A stretch of DNA of 64,000 bases from Areca catechu (lineage: Eukaryota > Streptophyta > Magnoliopsida > Arecales > Arecaceae). This document shows, one piece after another, positions 11,390 to 23,339 of this stretch; the stretch's first letter is position 1, and every line of letters begins with the position of its first letter. The stretch covers positions 23,410,315-23,474,314 of the forward strand of contig CM038040.1 of assembly GCA_021397845.1 (NCBI GenBank), given 5' to 3'. The position numbers and the translations under genes were made by a program. Below the pieces are notes generated by a model that was not told the origin of the DNA, made no database searches, and worked only from the letters and a program-made list of their open reading frames with translations.

Positions 11390-11901
11390 TCCACGAGCTC
11401 GATATAACTGGTCTTCATTTATCATCAGGAGAATTTTTTAGCTTCCTAGAAATAAAATACTGGAAACCTCACTGCATTTATTAAGTAGTTGGTGTTACAA
11501 TTCATAGTATCATATGCTTTAAGAACACAAATCTTCAGAGGAAGAGAGTAGCTATTGCAGAGGGCCCAGATTCATCACCAAGAAGAAATTAAAAGAAGAG
11601 AGGGATCAAATAAATGCCTCCATGCTGAGCTTTTAGATTAAAAAATGAATTTTAGTGACTTTCCTTCACATAATTAAGATTTTTTTTTTTTTGTTTGTTT
11701 GTTGAAACGATATTATCGGTTCACAAAATGTCATAGAATGGCAACCCTAAGCATAAAGATAGCTACAACATAACGAAGAATATAAACAGTGGCCGAGCTA
11801 CGTAAGATCAGTAACAACTTTTGTATAATTTAATTTTGGATAGAACAGAAAGCTAGTAACCATGCATCAAGCTTAATATTTTAGAATTCATATAGATAAA
11901 T

Positions 11902-11938
<37 letters not shown>

Positions 11939-12925
11939 CTTCTTTGAAACAAAAATAAAGCGGTATATCTTGTAAGTATCCAAGCATATCTTAATATATA
12001 ACAGATAATTAAATAATATAACTACAAATTAATAAAATTGTAAAGCATGATAACATATTTCGTTTCATTCATTTTGTCCGAACTCTATCTACCCGTTCCG
12101 TGCATCGTGCATAAATCTTTTTTATTTTTTAATAAAATAAATAAAAATTATGAAAGATGTTTGTATCGTTCAAACCTTATCTCTCTATCGTGTTTTTTTT
12201 TTTTTAATAGAATTGGCCAATCCTCCGAAAAAATGCCAACAATTTAATAAAAAAATTAAATCGATAATTTAAATTAAATAACTTCTAAATAATTTATTAT
12301 ATAACGTTGTACAACTATAATTTAATGTACTTCCGGCTCCGCTACCGAATATAAAGACAGATAACTTAACACCTACATGATCCCATCCTTAGCAGGATCC
12401 GGATTAACATAATTAGGAGTTGGTAAGATAGAAATGTACAAGGGGTTTTGATTCATTTCATGGCTTTTCATCCCTATAAAGATGGGAACCCCATAAATTC
12501 CAGATATGCAAAATTGCAATAAAAATAAAATATTATCCTTAGAATGGCAACAGGATTTTAGATTAATTTGTTGACATGGAGACAATTAATTATGTGGTTA
12601 CAAATTGCCTTCTCTGTTCCTTATGGTGATCAAGTGAACCATAACCATCATTCCGGACATAGAATTTGTCCGTTCCGGCTCCTCTTTTTCTTTCTTCGTG
12701 GTGTAGTTCCACTTCCTCGTTTGTTGGAAGAGACAAATGGGAGAGAAAAGGATTCTGCCAAATTTTTGGCGAGCACGATGGGGACACTTGGCATCTTTGG
12801 ACTGCTTGATAACAAAAAAAAACCAATTAATGTTAAAACTATTTAAGCATCATATTAAAGATATTGAACTATAAAATAGTTTGCCGACTATCATAATATT
12901 GTTGTGATATAATATCTTCAATCAT

Positions 12926-12965
<40 letters not shown>

Positions 12966-15286
12966 TATAAAATAGCATTATTAGCTAATTAATTTTTACA
13001 TATATATTATAAAATATAGTCCCCGTTAGGGGCAGATAAAAATCAGCAAAATCGGGCCTGAGTTTATGTGGGCTTAAACATGAAAGCCCAAGGCCATAAA
13101 TTATTGGATCGGGCTACTTAGAACTAGAACCAGAAGCGTATATGATAGCTATATCTTGCTACAAAATTTCTTCATCAATATTCGAATTTTATCAAGCGAC
13201 ACCAACTTGCCATTAACATTTCCTAAAATCCACCAAGGCTTGTTCCATAACCCATCACAAATTGTGTCGAAATCCAGCACCACCATGATAGAGGCATTTA
13301 GCAGCTAGAAAATAGCTGATAAAATTCATAAAAATGCCTCTAGATATTCTAGTGGCAAGAGAGAGGGAGACGGTAATCTTTCTGATCATCATTAGCAAAA
13401 CTAACAACGATATTTATATTTTGACACTAGAAAAGCAAAAAGTGAAAAGCAGTTACTGTGAATAATAGGAACTTTTAAAAGATATTTTTTTTGTCTCCAT
13501 GGATATGCATATAATTTTTTTCTAAAGTAATTATTTTTGTAACTATATATTTAAATTAATTTTAAAAATGTATATTATTTTGTTATCAATGATTCAGATC
13601 CAGCAGGATACTCCATGAGATACGAAAATAGGATACATTTTCATGTATTGAAATAAGACATCCCGTCAACATCCTGATCGGGATACTTTGGAACATCCTC
13701 TCTTTCGAGCATCCGGATAGGACGGGATGCACTAGTATCATATTCCATGAAGAAATCGGAACAATCCTATTTCACGAGATTTAAAATCTTGTTTACAAAT
13801 ATAAAACTTATCTCATCACTAAAATCTTACTTTTTTTTTAGTGAACATGACAAGAAAAAAGGTGTGCGCAAACCTGGAAATATTTCCTGATTTTATGGAT
13901 GAAAAATTCAGAGAGTATAATAGTTTTTATAATAATAGGGCTCCTGGAATCATTGCACCTCCTAGTTCTATAGGCATATAGTTATTTTAAATAATTAAAA
14001 AATAATAATAAATTCTAAGCCAAGATTTCTCGCTCAACTAAGAAGTATTTTTAAAAGAAAAATGTAAGAAAATATTTTAAAAATCATCTCCAATTCAAGC
14101 TTGCAAAATAATATTTTTATATCTTTTTCAAACTTTGTCAACAATATTTGCATGTATAATGCTACGACCGTATCTTTGTTGTCTAAATGAGTTAGAATAT
14201 TTTGGAAAGCTAATTTGATGTCCAACACAATGGAAGTAGTATGAAGCTCAAATCAAATTATGTTTATTATAATGAAATTATCTCTATAACTAATGTACAC
14301 CGGCAATTTCTTTGATTAGTAGCTTAATCTCAAGGGCAAAACCAACAATCTATTACAAAATTTATTTTCTCAAACTCCTATCCATTAAAACATCTATCAT
14401 GTTAATGTATAACATCTATAAAAAAAAAAAAAAAAAATTGTTTACAAAAAAAAAATGTCTATCATGTATAACAACATAAATTCCATTTCAAGTTAATGTG
14501 GTATAAATCAGGGCATTGATCTTTGATCTAGTTTCCACATATTTTCGATACATCCACGTTATTTTCTTAAACTTTTATAATATTTGACACTTTTGTATAT
14601 TTTTTATGAGCCGTTTGGTATGGAGTGATGATTTCAAAATCAAGGGTGATTCGTGTAAAGATGATGAAATCATCTTATTTTGTTGCATCATAGTAATCTT
14701 GTATAATAGTGATTTGGATCATCTTATTTTTTAAATCATTATCCAATACTCGAGAATCGATATCTAACATCACGGTGATCGTAGATTAAAATATATTAAG
14801 CAAATATCCTTTATAATCGCATATCCATGGAAAAAAAATTACCATTTTTTTTATCGTAATAATTTTCTATAACATAATATTTTTTCATGATAGGTGGTTG
14901 GAGAAGAGGAGAATTCTCTTGTTAGCATCATTTTGATTAGAAAGAGGAGAGCTCACAAAAAAAAAAAAAAAAAGAAGAAGATCAAGCATTTAAAGAAATC
15001 AAGAAAGAGGAGAATAGAAAAAAGTTTTTTTTTTGGTCACACGGGATATATAGAAAGATATAATTTTAGGTTTGCTTGTTATCTTTCTTGGTTGATCTTT
15101 TGATTTTTCTTAATAAAATGAAGAAACAAAAAAAACAAAGAATTTTTTATTCATTTTATTTTAGCTTTGCGAAACAGAAGGTTTTTTATTTCTTAATTTA
15201 TATTCATTTAAATCTAATTTTATTAAATAGTTTTGTCATAAATATTTTTGGTATTATATGCCCTATAACCTTCTATTCATATGATA
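11390..15286. other. AT-rich spacer with microsatellites
   Basis: No convincing gene. It holds (TA)n tracts near 11908-11935 and 12930-12961 and an A-rich tract at 14419-14456. At about 14610 a start such as GCCGTTTGGTA resembles the ends of small non-autonomous DNA transposons, but I could not find its partner end. The 70-101 codon frames at 12373-12846 and 14894-15348 lack domains and look incidental. Confidence 0.55.
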
Positions 15287-15291
15287 TATCA

Positions 15292-17587
15292 AACATATTG
15301 CCGATCTCGTCGCCACGCCTGTGGCTTCGGAGCCGCATATTTGACTAGACCGTCTCGTCCCGGGGTCTCCTAGCTCTCAATCCTGCAAGATAAGGTCAGA
15401 AACCCTGGCCGGGGATCCCGGCGAGGGAGCTCCGACGGTCAAGTTAGTAAACGGCGAGAGGGAACAGAATCTCTGAGACGGGCCCCTGAAGGAGTCCCAG
15501 ACTTAGAGATCGTGCTAGCAAGAAAGGTCCCAGGAAGAATAGAAATCTGGCCGGGTTTCTCCACCGAGCTCACGCCAAAGGCCCCCTCTCGGGATCTTGG
15601 ATCCTGCTCTTGGAATGGAATCTCCTCTCCCAGCCTTTGTTCCTTGCTTACCTTGTCGTCTACTCTCCCCTTCCTTTTAACTCCTCATGTTGCCTTTTCG
15701 TTTGCCGCCCTTGGGAGGCTCCTTCGTCGCTTTCACCTCCTCCCCTCCATCTCTTTCCCCTTTCCCCTTCTGGATCAAAGAACCAGGCAGCTTCCCCGCC
15801 TTGCTTGCCGAGCCTAGCGAGGAAAGAGTAAAGGGAAGGCGCCGGTCAGACCGCCGACCAGACCTTAGGCCGAGCGTGAGCGCTCTTCTTCCCAGGCACC
15901 AACGATGCCCGTTATCGGGTCCTGTTTTGTAAGGACTTCGTTTCTCGACTGCGGGACCTGTCGGGCCGATGTAAGCGATGTTTCGCGTGTCGCTGCCGAC
16001 CGTACGGGCGTTACTCTCGGGGTGCGGCGCGCACGGCTCGAGGGGCAATCTTGGAGCTCGTGCTCCCGCTCCTCGGAAGCTTCTCCACACAGGTTGGCCT
16101 GCCTCGGCCGAGGTGGACCCCTCTTGGGTGGACACCTGGCGGAGCGGCAGGGGGGCGTTTGACTTCGGCCGAGGTAGTCCCGTCTCCGGGCACCACCTGG
16201 CAAAGGAGCGAGGGGGCCCGGCTCGACCTCGGTCGAGGTGGAACCGTCTCAGGGCGCCACCTGGTGAGGGAGCAGGGGGCCGCCAGCTTCGGCCGAGGTG
16301 GTCCCGTCTCCGGGCGCCACCTGGCGAAGGAGCGAGGGGGCCCGGCTCGACCTCGGCCGAGGTGGAACCGTCTCAGGGCGCCACCTGGCGAGGGAGTAGG
16401 GGGGGCCGCCGGCTTCGGCCGAGGTGGACCCCTCCTGGGTGGACACCTGGCGGAGCGGCAGAGGGGCGCTCGACTTCGGCCGAGGTGGTCCCATCTCCGG
16501 GCGCCACCTGGCGAAGGAGCGAGGGGGCCCAGCTCGACCTCGGCCGAGGTGGAACCGTCTCAGGGCGCCACCTAGCGAGGGAGCAGGGGGCCGTCGGCTT
16601 CGACCGAGGTGGACCCCTCCTGGGTGGACACCTGGCGGAGTGGCAGAGGGGCGCTCGACTTCGGCCGAGGTGGTCCCGTCTCCGGGCGCCACCTGGCGAA
16701 GGAGCGAGGGGGCCCGGCTCGACCTCAGCCGAGGTGGAACCGTCTCAGGGCGCCACCTGGCGAGGGAGTAGGGGGCCGCCGGCTTCGACCGAGGTGGACC
16801 CCTCCTGGGTGGATACCTGGCGGACCGGCAGAGGGGCGCTCAGCTTCGGTCGAGGTGGTCCCATCTCTGGGCGCCACCTGGCGAAGAAGCGAGGGGGGCC
16901 GGCTCGACCTCGGCCGAGGTAGAACCGTCTCAGGGCGCCACTTGGCGAGGGAGCAGGGGGCCACCGGCTTCGGCCAAGGTGGACCCCTTCTGGGTGGACA
17001 CCTGGCGGAGCAGCAGAGGGGTGCTCGGCTTCGGCCGAGGTGGTCCCATCTCCGGGCGCCACCTGGCGAAGGAGCGAGGGGGCCCGGCTCGACCTCGGTC
17101 GAGGTGGAACCGTCTCAGGGCGCCACCTGGCGAGGGAGCAGGGGGCTGCCGGCTTCGGCCGAGGTGGACCCCTCCTGGGTGGACACCTGGCGGAGCGGCA
17201 GAGGGGCGCTCGGCTTCGGCCGAGGTGGTCCCGTCTCCGGACGCCACCTGGCGAAGGAGCGAGGGGGCCCGGCTCGACCTCGACCGAGGTGGAACCGTCT
17301 CGGGGCACCACCTGGCGAGGAAGCAGGGGGCCACCAGCTTCGACCGAGGTGGACCCCTCTTGGGTGGATACCTGGCGGAGCGGCAAGAAGGCCTGGACCG
17401 ACCTCGACTTCGACCGAGGCGGAGCCACATCTGACCTTGCCGAAAAACTCCACGTGGCTCGGATCACGACCAGCGAAATCTGAGATATGCCACGTCATCG
17501 TAACGGCCGTAACAAAACAAGTTATTGGATCTTTAATCATTGCATCATGATCGGTCAAAGATAGTGATCTTAGATCACCAAAAATCA
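15292..17587 (-). mobile_element. solo LTR with U3 minisatellite, - orientation
   Basis: Read on the - strand it starts TGATTTTTGG at 17587, passes through a GC-rich tandem array, and reaches the R/U5 signature ACTTGACCGTCGGAG (15430-15444) followed by CGGGATCCCCGGCC. The same signature and order occur in the + strand LTR at 17615-19395. A TATCA direct repeat (15287-15291 and 17588-17592) is a possible target-site duplication. The distal end does not finish cleanly in CA (a CA end would put it at 15299), so this boundary is less sure. No internal region or second same-sense LTR is present, hence 'solo'. Confidence 0.6.
16107..17420. repeat. GC-rich minisatellite array 1 (ABC higher-order repeat)
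   Basis: About 20 units of 60-63 bp. They occur in three types in fixed order, giving a higher-order period near 183 bp repeated about seven times, with one A unit missing near 16290. Type A contains GACCCCTCCTGGGTGGACAC, type B TCCCGTCTCCGGGCGCCACC and type C AACCGTCTCAGGGCGCCACC. Most units share a palindrome CCTCGGCCGAGG or a variant, and the motif CACCTGGCG. The long open frames here on both strands come from high GC and a period near a multiple of 3. They are not genes. Confidence 0.85.
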
Positions 17588-17732
17588 TATCATCTTAAAA
17601 TTTGGATTACTGGTTGATATGGCTACAACACTAACGTGGAACGTGTGTCAGATCCAGCTGGATGCCCCGGTGCCACGTGGATTTTTCTTTCAAAATTCCA
17701 CCGCTCGAGAAATGGCGCTCTTGCTCCTTCAC

Positions 17733-18620
17733 CATGTGGCACCCCAAGACGGGTCCACCTCGGCTGAAGTCGAGCCTCTCTCTGCCACTTTGCCAGATAT
17801 CCAACTAGGAGGGGTCCACCTCGACCGAAGCTGGCGACCCACTGCCCCCTCGCCAGGTGGCACCCCAAGACGGGTCCGCCTCTACCGATGTCGAGTCAGG
17901 CTCTCCTGCTCCTTCGCCAGGTGGCACCCCAAGATGGGTCCACTTCGGTCGAAGTCGAGCCTCTCTCTGCCACTTCGCCAGGTGTCTACCCAGGAGGGGT
18001 CCACCTCGATCGAAGCTGGCGGTCCCCTGCTCCCTCGCCAGGTGGCACCCCAAGACGAGTCCAACTCTACCGAGGTCGAGCCGAGCTCTCCTGCTCCTTT
18101 GCCAGGTGGCACCCCAAGACGGGTCCACCTCGGCCGAAGTCGAGTCTCTCTCTGCCACTTCGCCAGGTGTCCACCCAGGAGGGGTCCACCTCGGCCAAAG
18201 TTGGAGGCCCCCTGCTCCCTCGCCAGGTGGCACCCAAAGACGGGTCCACCTCTACTGAGGTCAAGCCGGGCTCTCCTGCTCCTTCGCCAGGTGGCACCCC
18301 AAGACGGGTCCACCTCGGTCGAAGTCGAGCCTCTCTCAGCCACTCCGCCAGGTATCCACCCAGGAGGGGTCCACCTCTGCCGAAGCTGGCGACCCCCTGC
18401 TCCCTCACCAGGTGGCACCCCAAGACGGGTCCACCTCTGCCGAGGTCGAGCCGGGCTCTCCTGCTCCTTCGCTAGGTGGCACCCCAAGACGGTTCTACCT
18501 ATGCCGAAATCGAGCCTCTCTCTCTCTGCCACTTCGCCATGTGTCCACCCAGGAGGGGTCCACCTAGGTTGAAGCTGGCAGCCCCTCCGCCAGGTGGCAC
18601 CCCCTGACGGGTCCACCTCG
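17733..18620. repeat. GC-rich minisatellite array 2 (inverted relative to array 1)
   Basis: About 15 units of 60-64 bp, again in three alternating types (containing CACCCCAAGACGGGTCCACC, CACCCAGGAGGGGTCCACC and a third with CTCTCCTGCTCC). They are separated by CGCCAGGTGG, the reverse complement of the CCACCTGGCG of array 1. The units are thus homologous to array 1 but diverged, and run in the opposite direction. Confidence 0.85.
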
Positions 18621-19010
18621 GCCGAAGTCAGCCCTACTCTGCAAAGCCTCGGGAAGGCAGAGGCACGAGGTCGCCACCGGGATCGACGTGCGCTGCGTCC
18701 CGTACAGGGCGTTAGTATGCCCTGCAGCGATACGCGGAACCTCGTTTACATCAGATTAGCAAGGCCTCGCGATCGAGGAATAAAATCCTTGCGGGCAGAG
18801 GCCTGAAATACTAGAAGCCCACCGTCAACACCCCGAAAGGAGGGCTCCCGCGTTCGACTCGAGGTCTCGCCAGTTTTTCCCTTTCGTGATACGCGACGGA
18901 CGAGACGTGCCGGCCACTTAACTCCCGGACTTGAAGGAGAAGAGGGGAGGAGGGTCCAGAGATCTCTGGGAGCCTCCTGGAAGGGACGGGGGCTGAAGGC
19001 GGTCCGGTGG

Positions 19011-19020
19011 TATAAAAGGG
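19011..19020 (+). promoter_or_regulatory. TATA box of the + strand solo LTR
   Basis: TATAAAAGGG between the minisatellite and the R/U5 signature, where the retrotransposon promoter is expected. Confidence 0.55.
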
Positions 19021-19400
19021 ATGGTAAAAGCGAACGAAAAGGTAAGTCGATAAAAGGGAAAAGTACCGAGAGAACGATCCTGGGACCTCCAAGAAGTCCT
19101 TAGGCGCAAGCTCGGTGAACCCAGCGCAGGAAGCCGGGCTTCTAGCCTTCTCTTCCTCACATTGTTTTCATCTAAATCTCCTCTAAGCACAGGAATCTTT
19201 AGGGAACCCGCCTTAGAGGACCTGTTCCATATGGCCGCTCTCTAACTTGATCGTCGGAGTGCTCCCGCCGGAATCCCCGGCCCGGATCTCTGACCTTGTT
19301 TTGCAAGACCGGAGGCTTGGAGATCTCGAGATAGGACAGTCCGAGAACCGGTGCCAGCTCACGGGCTACATGCCACCGTGGTTAGATCGATAACACTGGT

Positions 19401-20190
19401 GATCCCCGATCGCCATGGTGATCCTATATAGATCATCAAATATCCCCTTAAGGCATTTGGCCAGTGATTCTAATGTAAGAGGGACCAATACTATATGGAT
19501 CGGAGGTGAGAGATTTCCATATGCTCTTGTTAACCATGTAAGTCATTCTAGCCATCTTAATAAATCCTTGACCGGGCTATAAAAAATCACATAATCATCG
19601 CCATCCTAGGATTTTAAGCCAGATTTTAAAGATTTGTTCCCTCGTATTAATCTATCATATTGGAAGCTCAGGCCCATAGCCGATCTATTTATAATCAATT
19701 TGATTTTGATAGATCGATTATAAAAACCCTTTCCCAAAACTATTTATTTTAGATGAACTTGAGCAAATAAATGGGTCCAACTAAAAAATTGTCATCCCTA
19801 GAAAAGTTCTTTGCTTTAACATGACAATTGGACTTAGCTCAATCCATCAAACATCCCTTCACATTGGAGAGGTCCCAACTCAAGTATAACTTTTGTTTGA
19901 TCTCTAAGTTTGGACTCAAAAGATAATTCCAAGCCAAGCTTGATCTAACTTAGCTTGATTGTGAATATATCCTTCTATCTAGAGCTGATCATGGACTGGA
20001 CGTCAGATCTAAACTACAATCATTTTTAATCGGCCTTTGTGTTGGGACTATTTAAAATTTGATATCTTGTACACCTAAATCCAGTCTACGATGACGATGA
20101 GCTCTACTTACACAACCATCCAACTTTCACGTGCATGGAATGATGTGCCCCCGTTCCTCCTCGTCAAAATACTTCCCGGATCCAAACCCG
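19401..20190. other. spacer upstream of RPS3
   Basis: No gene or clear repeat seen. The sequence shifts from moderately GC-rich beside the LTR to AT-rich. Confidence 0.5.
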
Positions 20191-20455
20191 CATCTTAACG
20201 GGCCGGGTTGGAGGATACTGAGAGCCCGTTAAATCTAGGGTTACCACCTGGGAGCCTCCTAAGATGCGAAAAAATTAATCTCAACCCTCCAAGGTACCTC
20301 CGATCTACTCTAAACTGTCCGATCCTTTCCCACCCCGCTTTTTTAAGAGCCCCCTTCGTTGCTTCCCATCATCTCTCCCACTCCCTTCAAGGGTTTTGCC
20401 GAAGCTCGCACGAGAGAAGAACGGCGGCCAATCTCTTCCCCTAAATTCTTCAAAA
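20191..20455 (+). promoter_or_regulatory. RPS3 promoter and 5' leader
   Basis: A telo-box-like TAGGGTTA (20236-20243, AACCCTA on the other strand) sits about 215 bp before the start codon. Such boxes are typical of plant ribosomal protein promoters. The stretch from about 20330 to 20400 is strongly pyrimidine-rich (CTTTCCCACCCC..., CATCATCTCTCCCACTCCC), as in plant ribosomal-protein transcript leaders. No clear TATA box. The transcription start is not determined. Confidence 0.45.
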
Positions 20456-23294
20456 ATGGCGACCCAGATGAGCAAAAAGCGAAAGGTTTTCCCTTCTTCG
20501 ATCGGAACCCCCGCTTTCCCCCAATTTGGTCTTCTATGTTGGTTCCAATTTACTGATTTTCTTCGATCTCTTTCATTCTCTCAGTTCGTTGCGGACGGAG
20601 TCTTCTACGCAGAGTTGAACGAGGTCTTGACGAGGGAGCTTGCGGAGGATGGGTACTCCGGCGTGGAGGTTAGGGTTACGCCGATGCGGACCGAGATCAT
20701 CATCCGGGCGACGCGGACCCAGAACGTCCTTGGTGATTCCTCCCGAAATTTGGGGTTTTTGATTAAGTTTTAGGGTTTTTGGGAGTGTTGATTGGTTTTT
20801 CTTTTTCGCTTGGATTAGGTGAGAAGGGGAGGAGGATCAGGGAGCTGACATCGGTGGTGCAGAAAAGATTCAACTTTCCGGAGAACAGCGTGGAGCTGTA
20901 TGCCGAGAAGGTGAACAATAGGGGGCTCTGTGCGATCGCGCAGGCCGAGTCGCTGCGATACAAGCTTCTCGGAGGCCTTGCAGTTCGGAGGTTTGGATTA
21001 TTTCTCTACTGGGCAAATAAAAAATAGTTTTTTTTTTTTTATTTATATGACAATAGTATGTCTAGTATTTGTTTATCTCTCACTCGGTTTTATATTTGAA
21101 GTTTTGTTGGGATGGGTCACCTTTACAGCAGATTGATTCTTTGAACCGTTTCAGTGTGTGAGGACAACTATAATGTATATAGTGCCCTTCCATACATTTT
21201 ATATATTTGGACAATCTCATTGTTCTCTCTGTAAGTCTTGAACGGAGATTTATTGAAGCCACTGCTAAATTCTCTACCGTTGGCTTGAAAGAAAATCAGT
21301 TCGATCTTCCAGTATCCTCTTTAGATTTTCTTGCCACTTTATTTTTTTTTAAAAAAACATGCTGCTTGGCTTGCAGTTCTTATACTCTGTGTTGATTTTT
21401 TTTGGGTTGTGTAATCTTGTATCTCGATGTTGTTCTGATACTGGATATGAGTTCTTTTTATTATGAAAAGACAGCGTACAAGTCTTTTTTTATATGTATG
21501 TGAATCAGTTGTTGTTGTGTGGCTTTTGTTAATTGTGTTTCTGTAAACGTGTCTTAGATAGGTGGTTGTGAGTTAGAAGTTGATGCCAGTCACATTATTT
21601 AAATTTCGAAGTCATTGATGTTCTCTGTTAAATTATTTCCGTAAGTTTTTACTTAATTTTGTTAACCAAAGATTTCAAAGAGGATACAAATTTGTTCTTT
21701 TATTTTGTGGGTGGGGGGGGGGGGGGGGGGCTGAAGGTTTGGATCTTTTGGGCTTGTAGAACTAGCAGTTGATTCAAAATGGGTGCTTCCACTTGTGATC
21801 CTACTTTGTACTTTTACGAGAAACTAGATTGGCAAAGCTGGCGTGCCAGAATAAGTCTGGAACCATAATTAGCTTAACATTCCTTTTTCATATTTTCCAA
21901 GTTCATTGGTCCATCATGTTCTTTTTTTTATAAATATGACAAAGCAAATTCTTATTTTCCTTTATGGATTTTGTAATTTGAGATGGTACTTGATTTGTTT
22001 ATTGGTAACAATGGATTGTTCCATGTCTGGTCTGTTTAGTAATTATATAAACTGATATTTGTGTATTGTGTGCCATTATGTTCATTTTGGCTTGGCCCAT
22101 TATTTTTGCTTATTGGCCCATTTTTAATTTTCTTTAGTATGTATATACTGGGTAAAAGCTACAGCTGAATTGTACATCTACTAATTGCTTCGGTGGAATT
22201 GTACATTTTTAGGTTGTTGCCTGAGACTTTCGTCATCTATAAAGCAAATAGGTTATTAATACCAACTTTGTGTCGGAAGATGACTATATTAACACTGCCA
22301 TGTGTGCTAGTAAAGTCTTGAAAGCTTTCATGATGTCGGTCTATTTTGGCAACACGTTTAATGATTGGCCTCGAGGCTATTTCTTAAAGATTCACGAAGT
22401 TTCCTTTTTTTCTTCCTGTATTCTTTTGTTTTCTTTGCTGCTACTCCTGACTATTGTGGGATGCATTATAGATTTGACCTACCTAGCTTAATCGTGGGAA
22501 TGGTTCTTGAACTGTTACTCATTTCTGTGGTATAGTCATTGTTCCTTCAATATAATATTCCTTTCAGAAACCTTAAATATGATTTTCTTTTGAAAGTTTT
22601 TGGTACATAGTTTCCTCTACCTGGATTTGTGACATCCTTGATGTTAATCTGATAGTAATATCAAATAACACTACCCTTTTTTTTGATGCTATAATCATCC
22701 TGCAACTTTGTGCGATTGGCATGGTTTTGATGGCAGGCAACTTAGATATCTTAGAATCTTGATGCAATCAATGTGAAGATAACAAATTGAATAGGCTCTT
22801 TATGTATGCTTTTTCTTTTATGTTGTTTTGGCTCCAATGTGCAGAAATTTATGGGTGGCTACGATCAAGTCTACTATTTTGTCTTTGACCTTACCATATG
22901 AGTTTAATATTGTTCTTCCTAGAGACTTCCCTAAGACTTTTTGAATCTCTTAATCTGACATTCTTTGTATTTGATTTTGGCTCATGATTAGCTGATGTTT
23001 TTAAGTGTAGGACCTGGTGTGGTGCTCCCAAGGCTCGGAGGACCAAGGCTATGGAGAAGGTCCAAACTTCATGATGTACTCATGGGGTTTTTAGGACTAA
23101 TTTGGGCCTAGGGTGAAAGGTGGTCAACCTTTCGGTCTTAAGATTCAGGGAACTTGAATTTCTTGTATTAGGCTATATTTGAGTTCTAGGTAGGTGAGAT
23201 TGAGTCAAGACTAGGGATGTACATGGGCTTGGGTAAACACAATCTCACATCAAGTTTGCTAGACAGAGTTTTTGGGTTATGTTAAATTGACCTA

Positions 23295-23339
<45 letters not shown>

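Larger units (their letters stand above)
17615..19395 (+). mobile_element. solo LTR with U3 minisatellite, + orientation
   Basis: Starts TGATATGGCT and ends GATAACA. It is flanked by a perfect CTGGT duplication (17610-17614 and 19396-19400). Order: U3 with a minisatellite (17733-18620), TATA box TATAAAAGGG (19011-19020), then the R/U5 signature ACTTGATCGTCGGAGT (19244-19259) and TCCCCGGCCCGG. It is a diverged, oppositely oriented relative of 15292-17587. The signature resembles the 3' part of LTRs of plant Ty3/gypsy elements of the Tat/Athila kind. No internal region remains. Confidence 0.75.

Noticed and set aside
12373..12846. Short overlapping frames of 70-92 codons
   Set aside because: No domain, no splice structure, and overlapping frames on both strands.
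15978..18616. Many long open frames (up to 317 codons) on both strands, rich in Gly, Arg, Pro and Ser
   Set aside because: They lie in GC-rich minisatellite arrays, overlap in several frames and both strands, and have no domain beyond the repeat itself.
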